In this document: positions 17,272 to 27,700 of the stretch, one piece after another
Layout of the letters: each line of letters begins with the position of its first letter
Numbering within the stretch: the stretch's first letter is position 1
Assembly: GCF_036287235.1 (NCBI RefSeq)
Contig: NZ_CP142850.1
Location: 2,571,336-2,635,335, forward strand
Source of the DNA: Exiguobacterium sp. 9-2
GTDB taxonomy: Bacteria > Bacillota > Bacilli > Exiguobacteriales > Exiguobacteriaceae
Direction: 5' to 3'
DNA length: 64,000 bases
Translations under genes and position numbers: made by a program
Notes under the pieces: generated by a model
The model's input: only the letters and a program-made list of their open reading frames with translations
The model's database searches: none
What the model was told of the DNA's origin: nothing

Positions 17272-18150
17272 TTAAGGTGTTCGGAAATTGATCGTGAAGT
17301 ACGGTGCGTTGTCTCGGAATGCCACACCGACATCAGCTTGCTTGTACTCTTTTTTCAAAATATTTTCTCGGTGTCCTTGTGAATTCATTAGACCCCAATG
17401 CGCGGCAAAGACGTTCGGATACCCCATCGAGAGATTTTCGCCAGCATAGCTGAACATGATTCCCCCGCGTTTCATCCGGTCGAACGGATCACGACCTTGT
17501 GGATCCGTATGCGAGAAGAAATTATGTTTCGCCATGTTTTCGCTATGACCACGGGTGACCGGCTTCAATGCTGTGTACGGTGCTAACGGATTCAACTTAT
17601 AGTCAGCGCGTTCCCAGTTCATCAAGCGAAGCATCAATTTCTCATCCGTCGTCCGTAGCGCATTTGACGACGTACCGTAGAAGCCTTTTTTCTTCGCTTC
17701 GACGTCTTTCGGAATCGCAAGTGTCGCTTTGACTTTATTGCCGTCATGTTGATCGAAAAAGTACGTCACATAGTTGCCTTTCTTCTCATAAACGGCGGCA
17801 TGGTCCAGATTCAGCATGTAGTTTGTGTTGCCTTTACGATAGGATTTCACTGCGGTCCAACCCTTTTTCTTCAAAGAGGATTCCGTATCCTTATTCAATA
17901 CTGCACCTTGTGTCGTCACACCGTTTTTGAAACGATATTTTCCGTAGTCCTTACCATCCTTCGTTAAGGCGACGAATTCTTCCGTTGAAGTCCGTCTGAC
18001 TTCCCAGTCATATCCGGGATACTCACTGCTATATCGATCAATCAGCTTGCCGCCACTTTTCGGGTAATCGGCTTCTGCCTGTTCCATTGGAATGTTTTCG
18101 TAGCCGAAAAAGGCTACCGCTGCTACTCCGATGATCAACCATTTTTTCAT
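17272..18150 (-). CDS. Secreted CAP-domain (YkwD-like) protein
   Basis: A 292-residue protein with an N-terminal signal or anchor helix (WLIIGVAAVAFFGY). Residues ~25-150 look like the CAP-associated N-terminal domain of Bacilli. The C-terminal CAP/SCP domain (about 165-292) shows MNWERADYKLNPLAPYTAL, RGHSENMAKHNFFSHTDPQGRDPFDRM, YAGENLSMG and NSQGHRENILKKEY, with the histidines and glutamates of the CAP cavity. Bacterial CAP proteins act at the cell surface, often in envelope or spore contexts, but the biochemical role is usually unknown. It is monocistronic. Confidence 0.9.
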   Translation of the reverse strand: MKKWLIIGVAAVAFFGYENIPMEQAEADYPKSGGKLIDRYSSEYPGYDWEVRRTSTEEFVALTKDGKDYGKYRFKNGVTTQGAVLNKDTESSLKKKGWTAVKSYRKGNTNYMLNLDHAAVYEKKGNYVTYFFDQHDGNKVKATLAIPKDVEAKKKGFYGTSSNALRTTDEKLMLRLMNWERADYKLNPLAPYTALKPVTRGHSENMAKHNFFSHTDPQGRDPFDRMKRGGIMFSYAGENLSMGYPNVFAAHWGLMNSQGHRENILKKEYKQADVGVAFRDNAPYFTINFRTP

Positions 18151-18238
18151 GTCGTCGTTTCGCCTCCTTTAATCTCATTACCTTTATTTTAAAAGAAATT
18201 GTTTCCCCCGAACAGTCATTGGCTCTCATTTGTCTAAA

Positions 18239-18520
18239 TCACATCTTCTGTCCACAAACCTGACACATTTCATGAGAACGCTCTTCCTTTAGTGAAATGC
18301 TTTCTTTTAAACGATTCTTGAAAACATTTAGTACAGAGACTAAAGTATATTCCCCTTTTCTTAAAATGTGTGAACATTCTTTTATTTCATTCTCAGCGAA
18401 TTTTGGTTGCTCTCCGAATCTTGACTCGGTATCATTAAAATTCGTAAGCCAAACTTTCAATGCATTTCTAAATAACATAATGATATGAAGGAGCTGACCT
18501 ATGGTTTTACTGTATTTCAT
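18239..18520 (-). CDS. Hypothetical small protein ending in a CxxC motif (doubtful)
   Basis: An open frame of up to 93 codons with no recognised domain, ending in MCQVCGQKM. It overlaps the 5' end of the head-to-head plus-strand gene at 18501 by 20 bases. The region is lower in GC than its neighbours, and no convincing ribosome binding site precedes either the ATG at 18520 or the one at 18478. It could be a decayed or horizontally acquired gene, or chance. The plus strand over the same stretch has no better frame until 18501. Confidence 0.3.
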   Translation of the reverse strand: MKYSKTIGQLLHIIMLFRNALKVWLTNFNDTESRFGEQPKFAENEIKECSHILRKGEYTLVSVLNVFKNRLKESISLKEERSHEMCQVCGQKM

Positions 18521-18857
18521 TTATGAATCCATTGCCTTTTTACCCATTCAACAATACTTATTCTCCGGCTGGATGATCCTTGTCGCCTTGACTGTATCCT
18601 TTAGCTTAGCCAATGCCCACGAAGATGTTCGTCTCAATCAACGACTTGGATTTGAAATACTCGTTCCAGGTTCCGGTATGTTGCTCTCAAAACAATTCAT
18701 TCCTGGTCTCGCTATCATTCTATTATTGATCATCATTCACTTCACGTATATGTTCCGTGCCATCCTGTTACCCGTTGCCTTAATTTCCACACTCTCGATC
18801 AGTACACTCTCACTTCTTTTACTCTTTATCCCAGCACGCAAAAAAGCGGACCGCTAA
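18501..18857 (+). CDS. Hypothetical membrane protein, four hydrophobic segments
   Basis: A 118-residue protein, mostly hydrophobic, with segments around residues 1-15, 20-38, 62-85 and 88-112, and a charged end (RKKADR). A short polar stretch NAHEDVRLNQRLGFE separates the helices. AAGGAG seven bases before the ATG supports translation. No family was recognised. The stop codon lies inside the loop of its own terminator, which is shared with the convergent nuclease gene. Confidence 0.75.
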   Translation: MVLLYFIYESIAFLPIQQYLFSGWMILVALTVSFSLANAHEDVRLNQRLGFEILVPGSGMLLSKQFIPGLAIILLLIIIHFTYMFRAILLPVALISTLSISTLSLLLLFIPARKKADR

Positions 18858-18870
18858 GTCCGCTTTTTTT
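18840..18870. terminator. Bidirectional terminator overlapping a gene end
   Basis: AAAAAAGCGGAC (18840-18851) pairs with GTCCGCTTTTTTT (18858-18870). The upstream arm is the last coding sequence of the small membrane protein gene. Confidence 0.92.
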
Positions 18871-18874
18871 GATT

Positions 18875-21625
18875 TTATTGGTATTTCGTTGTTTCAGCTA
18901 GTTTGTATTTGTTCGACAATTCAAGCCAGATCGTTTTGCCTTTGATTGTCTTCACTTGAATGTATGGACGCCCTTGTGACACGCGAAGTGCGAGCAATTC
19001 ACCTTGTTGATCGGCGTGTGTTTCACTGGCTTTATCCCAGTTGCGACCCAATTTACGTTCAATGAAGATATGTTTTCCTTTTTGAACAGCACGCCAGATA
19101 CCGACTTCTGCCGTTCCTTTGACCGGTACTGCCGTTTGTGCACCTTGAATCGAGATGATCGCTGGATCGTGGTCACTCGCGCTACCGTCTGCTTCCATGT
19201 AATCCGAGTTGATGTTGACGATATCCGACGATGTATACGACTTCAAGTTATTCGAAATTAAGATATGGTCGAGTACTTGAGCATTTCCGTTGTAGACGTA
19301 CGAGTAACGCTCAGATTTTGGAAGATCATCGACTGTGTTCCAGAGATTTTTCCCTTTCAGGATGTCTAACGTTTCTGAAAACTGGAAGTCGTTGAGGTCA
19401 CCAAGAACGACGACATTCGAATCTTTGACTTCCGTCTTCAATTCAGAAACGAAGTTTTGGACGATGTTCGCAATCGCATGACGCTGGACTTCACTCTTAC
19501 GAACGACCGGTTGGTTTTTACCGAAGTCAGCTCCATCGCCACCTTTTGAGTTGAAGTGGTTGACGATGACATGATATGAATCACCATTAAAGAGGAATTC
19601 CGCGACGAGCGGTTTCCGCGAACTCGCGAAGTTCGGATCCGTCGGCTGAATGCGACCCGGGTTTTTCGTCAGCTTACCATTTTCAACTGACACGGCTTCC
19701 GTCGCTCCACCTTTTTCTCCTGGTGCGAGTGATACACGCGCTGGATTGTAGAGGAACCCGACACGGATGTTTCCGCCTGGTTGCCCGCCGTCCTTTTTAT
19801 CTTCTGGTGCGATGTCCGTATACGCATACCGGACACCTGTTTTTCCTTCGATCGCTGCGATCAATGTCTCAAATGATTTCGAAGCGTCGACTGTGCCGCT
19901 ATCTGTTGCGCCGTCGTTATCCTGCATCTCTGTCAAACCAACGATGTCTGGTGTCTTCAGGAATGTCGCGATGCCTTCCGAGACACGATCGACTTTTCCG
20001 GCATCCGCTGTCGAAGCAAAGTTCTCGACATTGTATGAAGCGACAGTCAGGCGTGATTCACCCGTTTCGATGTTCGTCGGCTGACGTTCCGCTTCGCTCG
20101 TAACGAGTTTCGGAAGGTCTGCTACTTTTGCGAGTACTTTGTAAGCCGAATAGTTGTAGCTCATGACACCCTCAATCGTTCCATCGAATGTGTCTCCGGC
20201 TTTCGCACGATACGATGAACTTCCCATCTCCACGAACAAGCGCTCCGGATTGACGTTGTCCTTCGTCAGAATCGGTGTGCCACGTTTCGTGTAGACCTTG
20301 TTTGCGTCTGTTTGTGTACGAACTGGGATCGTCCGGTTCGCTTGTGGTCCTGTGACGATCGCGTTCGGTAAAGCAACACGCATGCCTTCTAAGCTTTCGT
20401 ATAAATCAATCGCATCTTCTTCCGGGTCAAACTGAGTGAAGGAATCGTTATCGACGACTTGAGTCGGAATCAAGACGCCTTTATCACCAAGGACGATGCT
20501 CGCTGGTAACCCTTCGTTGAGCGCACCCTTTACGAGATTGACCGTACTGATTTCCGTAACGGCTAGATCCGTATCGAATTTATCGCTGTATCCGCCAAGG
20601 ATCCATTCCTTGACGTAACCTGTCGTCGCGACCTTTTGTCCAACGGCAGCACCGTGGTTTTTCGCGTAGACGAGAATACCTTCTGATGTCCGGCTGTCGT
20701 TATCCGGATTTGGATCCTGCATGTAGAAGTTGTTCGCATCAACGACATACGTGACGACACCCGTCGTCCGGACGAGTTGATCTGCGTATGATGATGTGTG
20801 CGCGACGCCTTGGATACTGCTGATTTTAGTGATTGGTGGTGCGATGTAGTACTTGAATGTCGAGACAGCTGACGTTTTCCCGTCCTTGACAGCAACCGCT
20901 TGAATCGTCACTTCGTCATTGATCGTAATCGGTGATGTGTAAACCGGACTGTCAACAGTCGGTGTCGTACCATCAACTGTATAATGGATCGTTCCTTCAC
21001 CTGACAGTGTCACTTGATCCCCACGCTCGACCTCACCGACTGGAGTAGCCGTTGGTGCAACGAGAATATCGCCGGCTTCCGTCTGATGGCTACCGAGATT
21101 CGTCAGTGTATCGACAGGAAAGCTCGTCCACTGTGATGGTTCATACGTCTTAACACCTGATGTAACACCTGATTTCCGAACAAGTGTCGTGTCTTTTGCG
21201 AAATCAACGGATGAACCGATCGGTCCGATGATATCAAGGACAACGTCGCCCTTTTTTAATGCAACCGGATCATTTCCGTTGAAGTTCAACGAACCCGTCG
21301 TCATTTGCGCTTTTGCTTTGATGTCTGCATTCGCACTTGAATTCGCGATAACGAATGTTTTACCTGGATCTACTTTCCCCGATAATGTGATTTTGGACTC
21401 AGATGGTCCACCGTTCGTGTATTGAACGAGTGTATAGTCTGCTAAATCAATGATTTGCCCCGATCCATTGTATAGCTCGATTGCCTTGTTGTTACTTGTT
21501 CCTTCTATGTATTCAGACAAGATGACGCCTTCGCCTTCTGCCCCGACAAGACCCGCTTGTGGAAGGATTCCTGCAGTCAATACTCCGGCCAATGCCCACT
21601 TTCCAAACGTACTGCCGTATTTCAT
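18875..21625 (-). CDS. Large secreted nuclease: lamin-tail, chitobiase-like, OB-type and endonuclease/exonuclease/phosphatase domains
   Basis: A 916-residue exported protein. After a signal peptide (ALAGVLTAGILPQAGLVGAEG) comes a lamin-tail domain (residues ~35-180, ILSEYIEGTSNNKAIELYNG). A chitobiase C-terminal-like module follows (~195-265, GTIHYTVDGTTPTVDSPVY), then an OB-fold region (~265-510). The catalytic endonuclease/exonuclease/phosphatase domain is at ~525-840, with LTVASYNVENF, GLTEMQDNDG, NHFNSKGGDGADFG, VVLGDLNDF and SDHDPAI. The tail is an unassigned ~70 residues. Similar proteins are extracellular DNases used for phosphate or nucleotide scavenging and biofilm turnover. The start ATG at 21625 follows AGGGGG by seven bases. 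No LPxTG anchor is seen. Confidence 0.9.
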   Translation of the reverse strand: MKYGSTFGKWALAGVLTAGILPQAGLVGAEGEGVILSEYIEGTSNNKAIELYNGSGQIIDLADYTLVQYTNGGPSESKITLSGKVDPGKTFVIANSSANADIKAKAQMTTGSLNFNGNDPVALKKGDVVLDIIGPIGSSVDFAKDTTLVRKSGVTSGVKTYEPSQWTSFPVDTLTNLGSHQTEAGDILVAPTATPVGEVERGDQVTLSGEGTIHYTVDGTTPTVDSPVYTSPITINDEVTIQAVAVKDGKTSAVSTFKYYIAPPITKISSIQGVAHTSSYADQLVRTTGVVTYVVDANNFYMQDPNPDNDSRTSEGILVYAKNHGAAVGQKVATTGYVKEWILGGYSDKFDTDLAVTEISTVNLVKGALNEGLPASIVLGDKGVLIPTQVVDNDSFTQFDPEEDAIDLYESLEGMRVALPNAIVTGPQANRTIPVRTQTDANKVYTKRGTPILTKDNVNPERLFVEMGSSSYRAKAGDTFDGTIEGVMSYNYSAYKVLAKVADLPKLVTSEAERQPTNIETGESRLTVASYNVENFASTADAGKVDRVSEGIATFLKTPDIVGLTEMQDNDGATDSGTVDASKSFETLIAAIEGKTGVRYAYTDIAPEDKKDGGQPGGNIRVGFLYNPARVSLAPGEKGGATEAVSVENGKLTKNPGRIQPTDPNFASSRKPLVAEFLFNGDSYHVIVNHFNSKGGDGADFGKNQPVVRKSEVQRHAIANIVQNFVSELKTEVKDSNVVVLGDLNDFQFSETLDILKGKNLWNTVDDLPKSERYSYVYNGNAQVLDHILISNNLKSYTSSDIVNINSDYMEADGSASDHDPAIISIQGAQTAVPVKGTAEVGIWRAVQKGKHIFIERKLGRNWDKASETHADQQGELLALRVSQGRPYIQVKTIKGKTIWLELSNKYKLAETTKYQ

Positions 21626-21701
21626 GATGTGACCCCCTATTGAATTTTCTGACACTTCTTTATAATATCAGATTATATTCAAAAGAGTGTATATTTTTCG
21701 T

Positions 21702-21742
21702 AAAAAAAGATACCATCCTTCGTAAATGAAAGAAATGGTATC
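21702..21742 (-). terminator. Terminator after the YdaT-like gene
   Basis: On the minus strand, GATACCAT (21742-21735) pairs with ATGGTATC (21716-21709), followed by seven T residues. Confidence 0.85.
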
Positions 21743-21754
21743 GCTTACAACATT

Positions 21755-21934
21755 TTATTGTTCGTCTTTGTGACTTTCGTACCATTTTTCAGCTTGTGAT
21801 GTCGCAATCGGAATAGCGCGTCCCTCTTCATACCCTTCTTCTAACAAAGCGTTCGCGATCTCAATCGCTTTTTTTCGAAGCGGTGGATCAAAGTTCTTGA
21901 ATGAATCCGGATAGTTGTTCTCATTCCATGGCAT
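21755..21934 (-). CDS. Small conserved YdaT-like protein
   Basis: A 59-residue soluble protein beginning MPWNENNYPDSFKNFDPPLR and continuing KKAIEIANALLEEGYEEGRAIPIATSQAEKWY. This pattern is common to small Bacillota proteins of the YdaT type, some linked to general stress, and their function is not established. AGGGGGTGACGAC before the ATG at 21934 fixes the start; a longer in-frame ATG at 22018 lacks support. It sits at the end of a long leader region and has its own terminator. Confidence 0.8.
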   Translation of the reverse strand: MPWNENNYPDSFKNFDPPLRKKAIEIANALLEEGYEEGRAIPIATSQAEKWYESHKDEQ

Positions 21935-22534
21935 GTCGTCACCCCCTTCTTTCCGCTTTACCCGAAAAAAGGCATAAAAAAAACGCCTCATCAGCGTGTC
22001 GTTGTTTTTGGTTGTCATGAGAATCGAGGATTACAGGTGATCAAAACACCTGAAACGACGAAAGCCCTACCTCTCTTTCGTTGTTACGGCTCCTTGGCCG
22101 CGCCAGCTGAATCAAGCATTTTAGCAAGAATCGTGATGCGTCTGCAACGGACGCATGATACTGGGATTTTTAGAAATAGCTCGGGAATGAGCGGAAAAGT
22201 ATCGATTGGAAGGTTTATCTTGCTGGGTCGACTTCTTCCCGTAGTATGAAGAAGGACAAAATAAAAGCGATGACTTATGTCTGACTCATTTGTCAGTAGC
22301 GGTCTAAAAATCCTGACCTGTCGATTTAATTGTATGATATGGATTGAAGATTCTCACATGAGTGATCATCCCCGATTCATGACTTATATTAATTTATCAT
22401 ACTTTCTTTTATAAAGTCAATCTTTCTTTTAGAAAATCGTTTTCCCTCGTCTTGGAATCAGAGTTGCACCTGCTACAAAAGCCGAGTATCGTGAAGAGGA
22501 CTCATTACTATAGAAGAAACGAGGGAAATCCATC
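21935..22534. other. 600-base intergenic region with hairpins; possible long 5' leader of the YdaT-like gene
   Basis: No credible ORF is present. On the minus strand TTGACT (22420-22415) and a weak ATAAAT (22397-22392), 17 bases apart, could drive a leader of about 460 bases. Strong hairpins lie inside: CAGGTG/CACCTG (22034-22052), CGACGAAAG/CTTTCGTTG (22056-22083), CGGC/GCCG (22087-22100), GATGCGTC/GACGCATG (22135-22158) and CTTCTTC/GAAGAAG (22231-22253). I could not match it to a known riboswitch. The plus-strand gene at 22535 has a GAGGG RBS but no clear promoter. Confidence 0.4.
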
Positions 22535-24565
22535 ATGTCGAATCGACTTATCCATGAAACGAGTCCCTATCTATTGCAACATGCCCACCACCCTGTCGAT
22601 TGGTACCCCTGGGGTGAGGATGCCTTCACTGCCGCGCGTGAGACTGGTAAGCCAATCTTTTTATCAATCGGGTATTCGACGTGCCACTGGTGCCATGTGC
22701 TGGCACACGAAAGTTTCGAAGATGAAGAAACGGCACGACTCTTAAATGAACGCTATATCTCGATCAAAGTCGACCGAGAAGAACGTCCCGACATCGATCA
22801 TTTGTACATGACGGCTGCTCAAGTCATGAACGGACAAGGCGGCTGGCCGCTGAGCGTCTTCATGACAGCGGATCAACAGCCATTTTATATCGGCACGTAT
22901 TTTCCAAAAACGCCTCAGTTCAATCGTCCGAGTTTTCGTCAAGTGACACTCCAGCTCAGCGAACAATTCCGCCGTTCACCAGAGAAAATCGCACAAGTCG
23001 GTCAGAATATGTCGCAGACGCTTCGCGACGTATTGCAGCCTGCGACGTCTACCCGTACTTGGGATGAATCGATCATTCATGACACTTTCGATCAAGCGAT
23101 GCGACAATTTGATCGTCAACATGGCGGATTCGGAGAGGCGCCGAAGTTCCCGTCGCCTGCCCTGCTCCGTTTCTTGCTCGATTATTATCAGTTCGCGGAA
23201 GACGAGACGGCACTTCATATGGTCATGCGATCGCTGATCGCGATGCGTGACGGCGGGATGACGGACCAAGTCGGCTACGGTCTATTCCGCTACACGGTCG
23301 ATGCCAAGTGGGAAATTCCTCATTTCGAGAAGATGCTCTATGACAATGCCTGGTTTGCGACAGTATGCATCGAAACGTATCAAGCATCGGGTCAAACTCG
23401 CTTCCGTCGCTACGCAGAAGAAGTGCTGACGTTTGTAGAACAGGAATTGACCGCACCGGACGGCACCTTTTATGCTGCACTGGATGCAGATAGCGAAGGG
23501 GGCGAAGGACATTTTTATACGTTCACGGAGCGTGAGCTGACCGACTTGCTCGGACCAAACGCGCTGTTCCCCCGCTTCTATCATGCTTCAGCATCGGGAA
23601 ACTTTGAGGGACGGAACGTCTTTTACCGGACAGGACGAACACTCGAGGCATTCGCACGTTCTATTCACTTATCGCTTGCTGAAACAGCGTCGCAACTCGA
23701 ACACGAGCGCCAAATTCTTCTTCGTGCGCGAAATGAACGCATGCGTCCATTCCGTGATGATAAACGGTTGACATCGTGGAATGCGATGATGATTTCGACG
23801 TTCGCTAAAGCCGGCCGTGTCCTTGGCGAACCGCATTATACGCATGTCGCAACGCGTGCCATGACGTCCCTCGAACGATTCGTTCGTACTGAACAGCATC
23901 TTGCAGTCCATTACCGCGATGGACAAGCGACCGGTCACGGTTTCCTCGATGACTATGCGTACATGATTGATGCACATCTTGAACTATTCCAGTCTACACA
24001 CCATGCTCTCCATCTAAAGGAAGCTTTAGCATTTGCAGATGTGCTGCAGGACCAGTTCCAGACAGCAGATGGTTATTTTTATCTGACGTCGTCACGCTCC
24101 GACAAACTACTTGTTCGTCCACTCGATCTGTATGATGGCGTCACACCTGCCGGAAATAGCATTGCCTTGAACGCCCTTTTCACGCTCAGTCGTCTTACTG
24201 GTCGTCTCGTTTATCAAAAGAGTGCTGAACGGGCTCTCGCAACCTTAATAGAGGAAGTCGAGCAACAACCGACTGGATTCGCCTCACTTGTCAGTACCTT
24301 CACCTACCGGCAGATGGAACCGAAGGAATTGATTATCTTGCTTCCGGAAGAAGTAGCTATCCCGCTCGAAATCGAGCAACTGCAACAGTTACGCTTACCG
24401 GAAGTTGCTTTGTTGATCGGTACAAAGCGCGACCTTCTTCCGCACGTCCCACTGCTTGCGGAGTATCCAGAACCAGACGCACCAACGGCTTATCTCTGTC
24501 ATGATTTTTCCTGCGAACGTCCGACGACGCGTTTAACGGAAATCCTCGCACGTCTCAATATCTAA
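22535..24565 (+). CDS. DUF255 thioredoxin-domain protein (YyaL/SSP411-like)
   Basis: A 676-residue protein of the widespread YyaL/spermatogenesis-associated-20 family. The N-terminal thioredoxin-like domain starts [29 protein letters not shown] and has the redox motif in [17 protein letters not shown] near residue 50. The rest is an (alpha/alpha)6 barrel like N-acylglucosamine 2-epimerases and glycosidases ([13 protein letters not shown] near residue 262, [15 protein letters not shown] near residue 315). The biochemical role of the family is unsettled; redox-linked sugar chemistry has been suggested. It is monocistronic with its own terminator. Confidence 0.93.
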   Translation: MSNRLIHETSPYLLQHAHHPVDWYPWGEDAFTAARETGKPIFLSIGYSTCHWCHVLAHESFEDEETARLLNERYISIKVDREERPDIDHLYMTAAQVMNGQGGWPLSVFMTADQQPFYIGTYFPKTPQFNRPSFRQVTLQLSEQFRRSPEKIAQVGQNMSQTLRDVLQPATSTRTWDESIIHDTFDQAMRQFDRQHGGFGEAPKFPSPALLRFLLDYYQFAEDETALHMVMRSLIAMRDGGMTDQVGYGLFRYTVDAKWEIPHFEKMLYDNAWFATVCIETYQASGQTRFRRYAEEVLTFVEQELTAPDGTFYAALDADSEGGEGHFYTFTERELTDLLGPNALFPRFYHASASGNFEGRNVFYRTGRTLEAFARSIHLSLAETASQLEHERQILLRARNERMRPFRDDKRLTSWNAMMISTFAKAGRVLGEPHYTHVATRAMTSLERFVRTEQHLAVHYRDGQATGHGFLDDYAYMIDAHLELFQSTHHALHLKEALAFADVLQDQFQTADGYFYLTSSRSDKLLVRPLDLYDGVTPAGNSIALNALFTLSRLTGRLVYQKSAERALATLIEEVEQQPTGFASLVSTFTYRQMEPKELIILLPEEVAIPLEIEQLQQLRLPEVALLIGTKRDLLPHVPLLAEYPEPDAPTAYLCHDFSCERPTTRLTEILARLNI

Positions 24566-24571
24566 CCATAT

Positions 24572-24603
24572 CCCCTCTTGTTTAAAAAAACAGGAGGGTT
24601 TTT
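24572..24603 (+). terminator. Intrinsic terminator after the DUF255 gene
   Basis: CCCTCTTGTTT (24573-24583) pairs with AAACAGGAGGG (24588-24598) with one mismatch, followed by TTTTT. Confidence 0.88.
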
Positions 24604-24662
24604 CAAAAAACCAGACCCCTTTTTTCAAAATTATTCAATCTTTTGTTCATAAAAATCCGATA

Positions 24663-24691
24663 TTGTCGATAGTAAGGATAGGCAATAGATT
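24663..24691 (+). promoter_or_regulatory. Putative promoter of the SH3-repeat glucosaminidase
   Basis: TTGTCG (24663-24668) and TAGATT (24686-24691) are 17 bases apart, leaving an untranslated leader of about 70 bases with a GTCC/GGAC hairpin near 24728-24740. Confidence 0.45.
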
Positions 24692-24766
24692 TTACAACTT
24701 AGACTTAGACATCCTAGAAGCCGATTCCGTCCATCCGGACGAATATCTACTAGGAGGAAAGATACT

Positions 24767-27700
24767 TTGAACACGACATCATTCTCGAAGACCTTGAAGG
24801 TGTTCGCAAGCTTTCTCATCGTTTTTAGCATCGTTTTGACATCTCTTCCGATGGCTGAAGCAGCAACGACGAAAGCGACGACCTACCGTCTGTCTACCGA
24901 TAGTTATCTGTACGATAAGACGGCATCTTCTCGGAAACGCTTGTTGACGATCAAGACCGGAACTGTCGTTTCATCCACGTATGCTTCTGGCTCGTTCAGA
25001 AGGGTCACATATGCTGGAAAAACGGGATATGTCGCGTCGAAATACCTCACGCTGTATGAAAAGAAACAAACCGTTTCAGGACAGCGCTACCTCGTCCTCA
25101 AAAAGACACCGATCAAAAAGACAGCAGTGGATACTGCAACGACGATCGGCACGTTGAACGAAGAGGATGTGTACTACACGTCACAACGTGTGACGAATCC
25201 ATATGGCGAGACATGGTACCGCGTCAAATATGACGGCAAGACAGGCTATGTCGCAGCTGGCGCAAAAGCGGTCGCGTATAAAAAGGTGACGAACACGACC
25301 TTAAAAACGATCGATGCTTACATCTTGCGTCAGTACGCTGGAACAGGTTATCCCAAAGTTCAGACCATTCCATCTGGAAAAGACGTCAAAGTCGTCGGTC
25401 GGATCGAAAAATGGGTCAGTATCCAGTACGACGGGAAGACAGGCTACATGCATCAAGATGCGTTCGCCTCTTCTGAAAAGCAAAATGTGACATTAATTCC
25501 ACAAACACGGTATCAGACAAAAAGTGTGACACCACTTTACAGTCAAGCCGAGGCAAAACAAAGTCTAGCGAGTCTACCAAAAGGTACGGTCGTCACCTCG
25601 AATGCTAAGACGGCAATCTATCACCAAGTCACATATGCCGGAAAGACAGGGTATGTCTTATCCGCTACGTTGGCAGAATACACAGAAAAAACAAAGCTTC
25701 CGTCTTCACGCTTCTTGTTGACATCACCACTCGTCATCAGAACGACACCTGCTGCGAATGGAGAAGCACTTGCGACACTGAGTGCCGGAAACGTCTATTA
25801 TACGAAAACACGTGTGACGAATCCGCTCGGCGAAACATGGCATCAAGTATCGAAGGAAGGTAAAATCGGATTCGTACTAGCCAATCAAGGGACAGCGATT
25901 GCATACGAAACTGAATCAAACCTCTCTTTAAAAACGACGGCATCGACGGCGATTCGTTCGTATGCTGGTCCATCGTATGCAACAGTACAAACGATTCCGA
26001 GCAATACCGTCATCAAAATTTCTGGACGGATCGGGAATTGGTACCGTGTCAGTTATAACGGTAAAACGGGATATGCCGCATCAAACACGTTTACGACACT
26101 TGCGACGAAACAAACGATTTCAGGCGCCCGCTTCGAACTGGAAAACACGGTTTCCATCAAATCTTCACCCGACGCACAAGCATCGACACTTGCAACACTG
26201 CAGAGCGGTGACATCTATTACACGACACAGCTCGTCACGTCAAAAGGACAGCAATGGCATCGTGTCAGTAAGGATGGAAAGACGGGCTACATTCCTGTCA
26301 ACCAAGGCAAGAGTGTGCAGTACCAATCGGACCGGATCGTCATGCAGACGACGGCTTCGACTCCACTTCGCTCGTATGCCGGAAACACTTACGCGACCGT
26401 TAAAACGATTCCTTCTGGTACAAGCATTACTGTCACTGGAATGATCGACGACTGGTATCGTGTGACGTACAGCGGGAAGACGGGTTATATCGCTTCACGT
26501 TACGCTAAGGAAAAAGTCATGACGCAATCGATTCCTTCTTCTTATTATCGCCTTGAACGTACCGTCGAAGTGAAAGCATCGCACCATGCGACAGCAGAAA
26601 CCGTCGTTCGCCTTTCTTCTGGAGACGTCTACACGACGAATCAAGTCGTCACGAATGGTCGTTCCGAGCAATGGCATCAACTGACAGTCGATGGGAAGAC
26701 CGGCTACGTTCAAATCAATCAAGGTTCACCGGTCACCTATGAGAGTGTTAATAACCATCGCTATCAAGCAACGACGGATACGACACTCCAGTCGGATGCC
26801 GGTTCAGCCTATGCGACAGTGACGAAGCTGCCAAAAGCAGCCGTCGTTCAAGTAACAGGCAGTCTCGATCAGTGGTTAAAGATCAGCTACGCTGGGAAAA
26901 ATGGCTATGTCTTAAAATCAACACTGACACCGTATACCGAAACGAAAAAGATCACAGGTGCACGCTTCTTGGCGAATGAATCGCTCGTCGTCAAACAAGC
27001 ACCGGACGATCAAGCATCGAATGTCACGACACTCGCGTTCGGAAATGTCTATTACACTTCTGCTTTGATCACGTCGTACACGAACACGTCGTGGCATAAA
27101 GTAACGATCGACGGGAAAACGGGTTATATCCGTACCGGACAAAATACGTCATCGATCAAATATGAATCAAAGGACAAAATGTATGTACGGGCAACATCAG
27201 ACGCTGCCTTACGGTCTTACGTTGGTAGCTCCTATAATGTCATCAAGACGATTCCGAAAAACCTCGTCGTTACTGTCTCCGGTCAAATCGGTGATTGGTA
27301 TAAGATTTCTTATGATGGAAAAAGTGGGTACGCGTATAAGGGGGCGTTCGTGACGACTTCTTCGAAATTAAACGTCTATAACTCTGTCGCGACACCGTAT
27401 ACGTTCGATACCTTCATCAGCGCCCAGATGAAACTGAACCCACCACCACAAACGGATATCTATAAAGATAAATTGATGTATGTCAGTACGGGTTACGTCC
27501 GTCTCGGCGGCGCACTTGATCCAGTCAATGGAACAATTGCGACTGTCACAGCGACGACACCACTTAACATCCGCTCTGGTGCTTCGACGGCGAGTCACGT
27601 CTACGGTCAGTTCCAACCTGGTCGAATGATTCGCGTCTATCAATCAGTCAGTGGCTTCTATACGACAAAGCCACGTGTCTACACGAGTGCGACAAGTGGT

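Noticed and set aside
22030-22130. A second ydaO/yuaA c-di-AMP riboswitch
   Set aside because: GTAGGG and nearby hairpins recur, but the diagnostic CCGAATCCGACAGCTAACC and GGGGTGAATCC blocks found at 34369-34509 are absent.
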